Source: JAHDDY01 sp964549375
Lineage (GTDB): Bacteria; Pseudomonadota; Alphaproteobacteria; Rhodobacterales; Rhodobacteraceae
Assembly (NCBI GenBank): GCA_964549375.1
Contig: CAZJWF010000103.1
Location: forward strand, 1 to 10,852
Length of the DNA: 10,852 nucleotides
Direction: 5' to 3'
Part shown: piece after piece, positions 6,218 through 10,852 of the stretch
Numbering within the stretch: position 1 is the stretch's first letter
Layout of the letters: every line of letters starts with the position of its first letter
Made by a program: the position numbers and the translations under genes
The notes under the pieces: generated by a model
What the model saw: the letters and a program-made list of their open reading frames with translations, nothing else
Databases searched by the model: none
What the model was told of the DNA's origin: nothing

Positions 6218-7831
6218 ATGCGGAAAGGTCTTATTGAAAAGACATACGAATGGGACCTTTCAGCGTCGCCGTCGCAGCTTTGGCCCGTACTTTCCGACAC
6301 TGCCCGGATGAACGAGGCGCTTCATTTGTCTCGTTACAGCATCAGCGAAACATTCGATAGCGAAAGCCTCCGGCGCCGATATGGCGAGATGATAGAGGAT
6401 AATCATCGCGTTCGGTGGGAAGAACCTCCGTATGAATGGGTCGAAAATGGCTGGTGGCGATGGCGGAGATTCTACGACCACGGGCCTTTGTGCGAAACAG
6501 GTGGGGTCCTGATGTTGATGCCCGGCAGATCAGGTGGCACCCATATGCACTATACTTTAAGCGTCGATCCGCGTGGGGCAATGGGACGTATGTTGGTCGC
6601 CTCCGGACACTTGAAACAAGCAGCACGGAGTTTCCGGAAGTTTACGTATGATGCAAACGCATTTTGCCTGAAGCCAAGAGGCGATTTTTATTCAAATTTT
6701 TCGGCAAAGTTACACAACAAACCCCTGAAGTCCCTTCCTAAAGCTAAAAGTAGGGATGCCGACATTCTTACCCGGTTCGCGCAATGGCTTGCTGTCGCGC
6801 CCTTTGCGGATCGAACGGACCTGAGGTCGAAACGGTTAGCGCGGTGTCTTGACATTGACCATTCGGACGCATTCCGCGCGTGCTTGGTTGCCGTCCAATC
6901 TGGCGATTTGGAAATACGATACCGGGCGATTTGCACCGTCTGCAGGGCGTCGGCGATTGAAGTTGCTGAGTTAAAACAGATTTCAACGCTTTTGGCTTGC
7001 CGTGGATGCGGGGCGGGTTACCATCGCGATCTCTCGAAAAACGTTGAACTTTTGTTTTCTGTGGCAGGTTCAGACAGCTCTGGCGGAGAGTATTGCGGCA
7101 GCGGTCCAAAAGTTACCCCCCATGCATGTGTCCAGCAAAACCTCGGTGCGATGGAAAGGCGGGAACTCGAATACCTGCTGCCAACAGGAAGATACATTGC
7201 ACGCGCCATCGATGGGCCTGTATCCGCTCCATTCGACGTGGAAAGTAACGAAGGCGCTCAGGTCAGGTTAACGACCGAAGGCATCGTCGTCTTGCCGCTA
7301 CAAGGCAAAACGGTGATTGAAAACCACACGAAGCGCCCATTTTCCGTATCGATTGAGCGATGCGATTGGCCCGAAGATTATTTGCCTGTCTCTGAGGCGC
7401 TCGCCGAACAGGTTTTATTTGAGCTGTTGCCCTCAGAGTTCCTGCCGGACGGCGATTCAGCATCCATCGGCGAGGGCGTGATTTTCGGCATCGCCGATTT
7501 GTCCAAAACATTGCCAAAAGAACAAACGTCCGCTGTTATTGAATCCGATAATGGATATTACGCCGTATACATTGCATCGCTCGACAAAGCCGTTTCCTTT
7601 GCGGAAAAGCTACGTAAAGACCATCCTGAAGCACGCTTTGCGCTTGATTACGGCCCCTTGACGATAGCGACCCTTGGCGGGCAGATGCGCCATATCGGAA
7701 CTGTTCCAGATACGGTAAAATCCATGTGCCTCAGCGGTCATCGAGGCGTCATTGTGACGTCCCCAAGGATGAAAGACGCACTGAAATTAAATGGCGTACC
7801 TGAGCCAACGGCATTGATCAGCGCAAAATAG
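6218..7831 (+). CDS. SRPBCC-DUF5939 protein with a degenerate class III adenylate cyclase-like C-terminus
   Basis: A 537-residue protein with no predicted signal peptide. Residues about 5-150 resemble a START-like SRPBCC ligand-binding domain (TYEWDLSASPSQLWPVLSDT, then a PYEWVENGWWRWRRFY strand). Residues about 180-400 match the DUF5939 region found upstream of class III adenylate cyclases: paired cysteines at 239/242 and 261/264, probably a zinc ribbon, followed by ELLF, CGSGP and TPHACVQQNL. The linker FELLPSEFLPDGD is the usual entry to the cyclase domain. The part after it is atypical: only about 17 residues separate the candidate metal positions, where roughly 45 are expected; the GD turn reads SDN; and the Asn and Arg of the normal VNLAAR motif are replaced by Pro497 and Lys501. 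Catalysis is therefore unlikely. AGGAG at 6202-6206 supports the ATG at 6218, with a slightly long 11-base spacing. The role is unknown, perhaps ligand sensing or regulation of a true cyclase. Confidence 0.8.
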   Translation: MRKGLIEKTYEWDLSASPSQLWPVLSDTARMNEALHLSRYSISETFDSESLRRRYGEMIEDNHRVRWEEPPYEWVENGWWRWRRFYDHGPLCETGGVLMLMPGRSGGTHMHYTLSVDPRGAMGRMLVASGHLKQAARSFRKFTYDANAFCLKPRGDFYSNFSAKLHNKPLKSLPKAKSRDADILTRFAQWLAVAPFADRTDLRSKRLARCLDIDHSDAFRACLVAVQSGDLEIRYRAICTVCRASAIEVAELKQISTLLACRGCGAGYHRDLSKNVELLFSVAGSDSSGGEYCGSGPKVTPHACVQQNLGAMERRELEYLLPTGRYIARAIDGPVSAPFDVESNEGAQVRLTTEGIVVLPLQGKTVIENHTKRPFSVSIERCDWPEDYLPVSEALAEQVLFELLPSEFLPDGDSASIGEGVIFGIADLSKTLPKEQTSAVIESDNGYYAVYIASLDKAVSFAEKLRKDHPEARFALDYGPLTIATLGGQMRHIGTVPDTVKSMCLSGHRGVIVTSPRMKDALKLNGVPEPTALISAK

Positions 7832-7951
7832 CGTCGAGCAGCTTCGTTAACCAGATGAGAAAAATGCGAGTCGCTTCCTACCGCAAGGCAGGTCATTATG
7901 AGGTATGGAAGAAGCGTATTTCTGCGCGGCTCTGCTTCGGCCCCGCGTTGC

Positions 7952-7960
7952 AAGGTGAGG
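7952..7960 (+). promoter_or_regulatory. Ribosome binding site that sets the tspO start
   Basis: AAGGTGAGG ends two bases before the ATG at 7963; the AAGG part is well spaced for initiation there. No comparable site precedes the earlier in-frame ATG at 7855. The 131-base gap after the pseudo-cyclase stop shows no clear terminator or promoter, so read-through from that gene is possible. Confidence 0.6.
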
Positions 7961-7962
7961 CT

Positions 7963-8412
7963 ATGTCACTGATTGTGTTTTGTTCGCTCGTTGCGGTTGC
8001 AGCGCTTAGCGGGGCCTTTTTTAAACCCGGAGAGTGGTACGACCGTCTCAAAAAACCAGATTGGAATCCACCGAAATGGGTTTTTCCGGTTGTATGGACG
8101 GTCCTTTACGCATTCATAGCGATTGCGGGATGGTTGATTTGGCAAGAGGCAGGGACTGGTTTGGTGCTTGCAATTTGGGGTTTACAATTGATCCTTAATG
8201 CTGCCTGGTCGTACTTTTTCTTTGGAATTCGCCGCATGGACTGGGCATTTTGGGATGTAACTGGGCTTGTGATTGCAGTTTTCGCGTTCATCATCGCCGC
8301 TTGGCCAATTTCGATGTGGGCGGCGCTTCTTTTTCTACCATATCTGGCATGGGTGGGTACGGCGGCGCTGCTCAACTGGACGGTTTGGAAATTAAATCCG
8401 AATGTGACGTAG
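7963..8412 (+). CDS. tspO: TspO/MBR family membrane protein
   Basis: A 149-residue integral membrane protein with five hydrophobic helices, the standard TspO size and topology. The family signature is clear: KKPDWNPPKWVFPVVWTVLY at residues 30-49, then LNAAWSYFFFG at 78-88 and a tryptophan-rich C-terminal half. TspO proteins bind porphyrins, including protoporphyrin IX and heme, and in Rhodobacter modulate oxygen-dependent expression of photosynthesis genes; others take part in stress responses. I placed the start at 7963 because the family N-terminus begins there and a strong ribosome binding site precedes it. The 36 extra in-frame codons back to 7855 are polar and unlike TspO. The gene lies upstream of a cytochrome c gene on the same strand and is not within a recognisable photosynthesis cluster here. 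The fold is certain; the physiological role in this organism is not. Confidence 0.95.
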   Translation: MSLIVFCSLVAVAALSGAFFKPGEWYDRLKKPDWNPPKWVFPVVWTVLYAFIAIAGWLIWQEAGTGLVLAIWGLQLILNAAWSYFFFGIRRMDWAFWDVTGLVIAVFAFIIAAWPISMWAALLFLPYLAWVGTAALLNWTVWKLNPNVT

Positions 8413-8424
8413 GTGAGGAAATTA

Positions 8425-8441
8425 TGTGAACATCCATCACA
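8425..8441. promoter_or_regulatory. Dyad TGTGA-N7-TCACA upstream of the cytochrome promoter
   Basis: TGTGA (8425-8429) and TCACA (8437-8441) form a perfect inverted repeat with a 7-base spacer, centred about 77 bases upstream of the predicted cytochrome transcription start. CRP-like sites have a 6-base spacer and PpsR sites have TGT-N12-ACA, so it fits neither exactly. A wider GTGAA/TTCAC pair overlaps it. It may be an operator, or it may be a chance dyad. Confidence 0.2.
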
Positions 8442-8473
8442 ATCTATTCACGATCTAATAACATCATCATTAA

Positions 8474-8503
8474 TTGAGTTACACCGTTTCGTCCCTATAT
8501 AAT
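8474..8503 (+). promoter_or_regulatory. Sigma70-type promoter of the cytochrome c gene
   Basis: TTGAGT (8474-8479) and a perfect TATAAT (8498-8503) are separated by 18 bases, giving a start near 8510 and a leader of about 30 bases before the GTG at 8542. The surrounding region is AT-rich compared with the flanking genes. This is the clearest promoter in the window. Confidence 0.65.
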
Positions 8504-8528
8504 GAGGCGTCGGTGGGCGGCATTGAAC

Positions 8529-8533
8529 AGGAG
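8529..8533 (+). promoter_or_regulatory. Ribosome binding site that sets the cytochrome c start
   Basis: AGGAG is separated by 8 bases from the GTG at 8542, ideal spacing. The earlier in-frame GTG at 8533 overlaps this site and so cannot use it, which decides for 8542. Confidence 0.65.
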
Positions 8534-8541
8534 TGAACATC

Positions 8542-8925
8542 GTGTCGATATTGAAATTGAGTGCAGCAACCTTTGGTCTTGTCTTGGCAGCTAGCGCTGC
8601 TCCTGCATTTGCCGCCGGGGACGCTGGTAACGGCGCTAAAATTTTCAAAAAATGCAAAGCTTGTCACGTAGTGGACAGCGCAAAGAATAAGCTCGGACCG
8701 TCGTTGCAAGGTGTCGTTGGACGCCCAGCAGGCGCTGTAGCCGGATACAAGTATTCGAGCGCAATGTCAGGATTTGGTGCGACGGGTGCTGCATGGGATA
8801 CAGCTACGCTTGATGCTTTCCTGACGAAGCCAAAGGCGCTCGTTAAAGGGACAAAGATGTCCTTCCCAGGCCTCAAAAGCGCAAGCGACCGTGCAGACGT
8901 CATCGCATTCCTTCAGTCTAACTAA
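8542..8925 (+). CDS. Periplasmic class I c-type cytochrome (cytochrome c2-like)
   Basis: The 127-residue precursor has a Sec signal peptide with probable cleavage after Ala24 (APAFA-AGDAG), leaving a mature protein of about 103 residues. Heme is attached covalently at CKACH (residues 38-42), with His42 as one axial ligand. Met106 in GTKMSFPG is the expected second ligand. LGPSLQGVVGR at 51-61 and the C-terminal helix DRADVIAFLQ are typical of mitochondrial-like and bacterial c2-like cytochromes. It would be a soluble electron carrier in the periplasm, for example between the bc1 complex and an oxidase or reductase. It appears to be a single-gene unit, with its own promoter upstream and a strong terminator directly after it. 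Whether it is the main cytochrome c2 or an additional isoform cannot be said from this window. Confidence 0.94.
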   Translation: MSILKLSAATFGLVLAASAAPAFAAGDAGNGAKIFKKCKACHVVDSAKNKLGPSLQGVVGRPAGAVAGYKYSSAMSGFGATGAAWDTATLDAFLTKPKALVKGTKMSFPGLKSASDRADVIAFLQSN

Positions 8926-8947
8926 CTGATCATTCTGTAACTTATTG

Positions 8948-8977
8948 CGCCCGCTCGGTTTCCGAGCGGGCGTTTTT
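8948..8977 (+). terminator. Intrinsic terminator after the cytochrome c gene
   Basis: An 11-base-pair GC-rich stem (CGCCCGCTCGG, paired with CCGAGCGGGCG) with a TTT loop is followed by five T residues at 8973-8977. It starts 22 bases after the cytochrome stop and separates this gene from panC. Confidence 0.93.
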
Positions 8978-9076
8978 GTGCGAGATACAAAATCGTCCAA
9001 ATCAACTGCGTTGACGGGTTGAGGATTGACGCTCTGATCGCGTACCCTGACGTTCAACAGCGATGAATGCCAGAAA

Positions 9077-9919
9077 ATGCGAATTTGCCGAACCATCTCC
9101 GAAATGCGGGAATTCTCTCGTGAAAAGCGCGCACTGGGGTCGTTGGCTGTCGTTCCTACGATGGGGGCGCTTCATGCTGGACACGCCGCGTTGGTGGAAG
9201 CTGCAACGCGGCAGAACCCCAACGTCGTTGCCACGATCTTCGTCAATCCAACGCAGTTCGGAAACCTGGATGACCTGAAGACCTATCCCCGCACAGAAGA
9301 GGCGGACTTAGAATTACTAGAAAAATCAGGCGCTTCCGGAATTTTCATCCCGCACGCCAATGAGATCTACCCAGAAGGCGACGAGACGATCGTTGAGACG
9401 ACATCCCTTGCTCATCGGTATCATGGTGAGGTGAGGCCGGGTCATTTTCGCGGTGTCACAACTGTCGTCAGCAAGCTGTTTCACATCACCGAAGCCGACG
9501 TCGCGTACTTTGGGGAAAAGGATTACCAGCAACTCTCAGTCATTAGGCGAATGGTCCAAGACCTTCATTTCCCGATTAAAATTGAGGGTGTGCCAACCGT
9601 TCGTGCGCCGGATGGCCTCGCGCTATCCTCTCGCAATGTCCGATTAACAGACGCGCACCGCGTCGCGGCGCCGATCCTCTATCGCTCTTTGGCTGAGGCG
9701 GAGGCCGCGTTACAATCTGGCGCAACCATCGAGGCCGCCGTCATTGGCATCCAAAATCGCGTGAAAACCGAGAATCTCGCGGATTTAAAGGCCATAGACG
9801 TGGTTTATGCGGACAGTTTCCGACCTGCGAGCGGAATTCCAGACAAAACTATCGGGATCATGATCTCGGCATTATTTGGAGAAGTTCTTTTGATCGACCA
9901 AAAAGAGATCACGCCATGA
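9077..9919 (+). CDS. panC: Pantothenate synthetase (pantoate-beta-alanine ligase)
   Basis: A 280-residue cytoplasmic enzyme that joins pantoate and beta-alanine using ATP, releasing AMP and pyrophosphate, to give pantothenate for coenzyme A. The nucleotidyltransferase signature is present: PTMGALHAGH at residues 27-36, with the HIGH-like HAGH at 33-36. FVNPTQFGN follows at 55-63, and further on are FGEKDYQQL and the ALSSRN segment that corresponds to the KMSKS loop. Length and order are normal. The ATG at 9077 gives the usual N-terminus, but no good Shine-Dalgarno sequence precedes it, only a GAAA just before the ATG. Its last codon overlaps the start of panB by four bases (ATGA), so the two are translationally coupled. 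Three TGACG elements lie in the upstream region near 9012, 9027 and 9048. Confidence 0.97.
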   Translation: MRICRTISEMREFSREKRALGSLAVVPTMGALHAGHAALVEAATRQNPNVVATIFVNPTQFGNLDDLKTYPRTEEADLELLEKSGASGIFIPHANEIYPEGDETIVETTSLAHRYHGEVRPGHFRGVTTVVSKLFHITEADVAYFGEKDYQQLSVIRRMVQDLHFPIKIEGVPTVRAPDGLALSSRNVRLTDAHRVAAPILYRSLAEAEAALQSGATIEAAVIGIQNRVKTENLADLKAIDVVYADSFRPASGIPDKTIGIMISALFGEVLLIDQKEITP

Positions 9920-10728
9920 GTGTTCAATCTACATCGGTGCGCCGCAACACTGTGCCAAAAATTGCTCAGCGCAAAGGGGGTGATCCGATTGTTTCGCTGA
10001 CATCCTATCACGCTCATACAGCAGCCATTGTGGATGAGTTCGCCGACTTCATTCTCGTCGGTGACAGTTTGGGGATGGTGATGCATGGGATGGACAGCAC
10101 CGTCGGCGTTCCACTCGATCTGATGATCATGCATGGCCGCGCGGTTGTTCGAGGGACACAGCGTGCGCTGATCGTGGTCGACATGCCCTTCGGCACCTAT
10201 GAGGAAAGCCCGAATGTGGCGTTTCGCAATGCCGCGAAGATCATGAAAGAAACGGGATGCGGGGCCATCAAATTGGAGGGCGGCCAGCGCATGGCGGAAA
10301 CCATCCGTTTTCTGGTCGAACGGGGCATCCCCGTCATGGCGCATACCGGCCTCACCCCTCAATCAAGTCACGTCCTTGGTGGGTTCAAAACGCAGGGCAG
10401 GGACGAGGATTCGTGGTCCGCACATATCGAAGACGCCAAAGCCGTCACCGGTGCGGGCGCTTTTGCGGTGGTGTTGGAGGGTATGGTTGAACCGCTTGCG
10501 GCCAAAATTACCAAACTGATCGATATTCCGACGATTGGCATCGGTGCATCGGTCGAGTGCGACGGACAGATCCTTGTCTTGGAGGATATGCTGGGCATGA
10601 ACCCGTGGACGCCAAAATTCGTGCGCGAGTATTGTGACCTCGGGGCTGTGATCAAAGGAGCCGTCGAACAGTACGCCTCTGATGTTAAAAGCCGCTCATT
10701 CCCCGGCGAAGACGAAGTCTATCGCTAG
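9916..10728 (+). CDS. panB: 3-methyl-2-oxobutanoate hydroxymethyltransferase
   Basis: A 270-residue cytoplasmic TIM-barrel enzyme that transfers a hydroxymethyl group from 5,10-methylenetetrahydrofolate to ketoisovalerate, making ketopantoate, the step preceding pantoate. The metal ligands expected in PanB are in place: Asp50 (LVGDSLG), Asp89 (VVDMPFG) and Glu121 (KLEGG). HTGLTPQ and IPTIGIGAS, usual substrate-binding loops, are also present. The start ATG overlaps the panC stop. The C-terminus (FPGEDEVYR) looks complete, so panB was not visibly truncated by the transposase fragment that begins one base after its stop codon. No terminator is visible before that fragment. Confidence 0.97.
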   Translation: MSVQSTSVRRNTVPKIAQRKGGDPIVSLTSYHAHTAAIVDEFADFILVGDSLGMVMHGMDSTVGVPLDLMIMHGRAVVRGTQRALIVVDMPFGTYEESPNVAFRNAAKIMKETGCGAIKLEGGQRMAETIRFLVERGIPVMAHTGLTPQSSHVLGGFKTQGRDEDSWSAHIEDAKAVTGAGAFAVVLEGMVEPLAAKITKLIDIPTIGIGASVECDGQILVLEDMLGMNPWTPKFVREYCDLGAVIKGAVEQYASDVKSRSFPGEDEVYR

Positions 10729-10729
10729 A

Positions 10730-10852
10730 GAGTTCATCAAGGCCTTGAACGATGCCAAGATCGCCATCAGCATGGATGGTAATGGGGTATGGCGCGACAA
10801 CGTCTTCGTCGAGCGGCTGTGGCGGACCATCAAATAGGAAGAAATCTACCTG
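10730..10852 (+). mobile_element. IS3-family transposase fragment, interrupted by a stop codon and cut by the window edge
   Basis: In the frame starting at 10730 the sequence reads as the late catalytic core of an IS3-family OrfB transposase: EFIKALNDAKIAISMDG, then WRDNVFVERLWRTIK, then, after a TAG stop at 10835-10837, EEIYL. The DN-x3-E element carries the final Glu of the DDE catalytic triad (in VERLW). In intact relatives the residue between IK and EE is a tyrosine, so the TAG replaces a Tyr codon by one base change. The upstream portion with the first two catalytic Asp residues is missing, because panB coding sequence ends one base before. This is an inactive remnant. Whether the element's 3' end and inverted repeat survive lies outside the window. 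Confidence 0.85.

Noticed and set aside
6046..6300. Minus-strand open frame of 84 codons across the divergent intergenic region
   Set aside because: It overlaps the start of the pseudo-cyclase gene, has no recognisable domain and no ribosome binding site, and covers the region where promoters must lie.
7855..7962. N-terminal extension of TspO from the ATG at 7855
   Set aside because: The 36 residues are basic and polar, unlike the TspO N-terminus, whereas a strong ribosome binding site lies just before the ATG at 7963.
8425..8441. CRP or PpsR binding site
   Set aside because: The half-sites TGTGA/TCACA are separated by 7 bases, not 6, and TGT/ACA by 11 bases, not 12, so neither named consensus is met; kept only as an unnamed dyad.
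8533..8541. Cytochrome start at the GTG at 8533
   Set aside because: This codon overlaps the AGGAG ribosome binding site; the GTG at 8542 has ideal spacing and a normal signal peptide.

Overview
The window looks like a chromosomal segment from a marine alphaproteobacterium of the Rhodobacterales (Roseobacter-like) type. The evidence is a PpiD-like SurA-N/parvulin protein directly followed by trpE, a TspO protein, a small class I cytochrome c with an alphaproteobacterial look, and a panC-panB pair with a 4-base overlap. Base composition is moderate in GC. The genus cannot be fixed by reading alone.

Left half (about 1-6011), all on the minus strand. In transcription order the genes are a membrane-anchored peptidyl-prolyl isomerase of the PpiD type, trpE (anthranilate synthase component I), a fumarylacetoacetase-fold hydratase/decarboxylase of the MhpD type, a Gfo/Idh/MocA-type NAD(P) oxidoreductase, and a type II 3-dehydroquinate dehydratase. 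Gaps are 4, 19, 31 and 79 bases, so they may be read as one transcript. trpE is not followed by trpG/trpD/trpC. Three genes more typical of small-molecule catabolism lie behind it, and beyond them is a short reading frame that resembles the tail of another Gfo/Idh oxidoreductase. This suggests an accessory insertion or rearrangement next to a housekeeping gene.

Centre (6012-6217) is a divergent intergenic region. To its right, on the plus strand, lies the most unusual gene: a 537-residue protein built like an alphaproteobacterial class III adenylate cyclase (START-like/SRPBCC domain, then a DUF5939-like segment with a four-cysteine zinc-ribbon pattern, then a cyclase-like C-terminus). The cyclase part is shortened and lacks the recognisable metal-binding and transition-state residues, so it appears to be a pseudo-cyclase. 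It is followed by tspO and a periplasmic c-type cytochrome with its own sigma70-like promoter and a strong intrinsic terminator.

Right end: panC and panB, two pantothenate (coenzyme A) biosynthesis enzymes, with translational coupling. Immediately after the panB stop there is a fragment of an IS3-family transposase broken by an in-frame stop codon, running off the window. With the broken frame at the left edge, it marks this as a locus with past mobile-element activity. I saw no tRNA, rRNA or CRISPR array.
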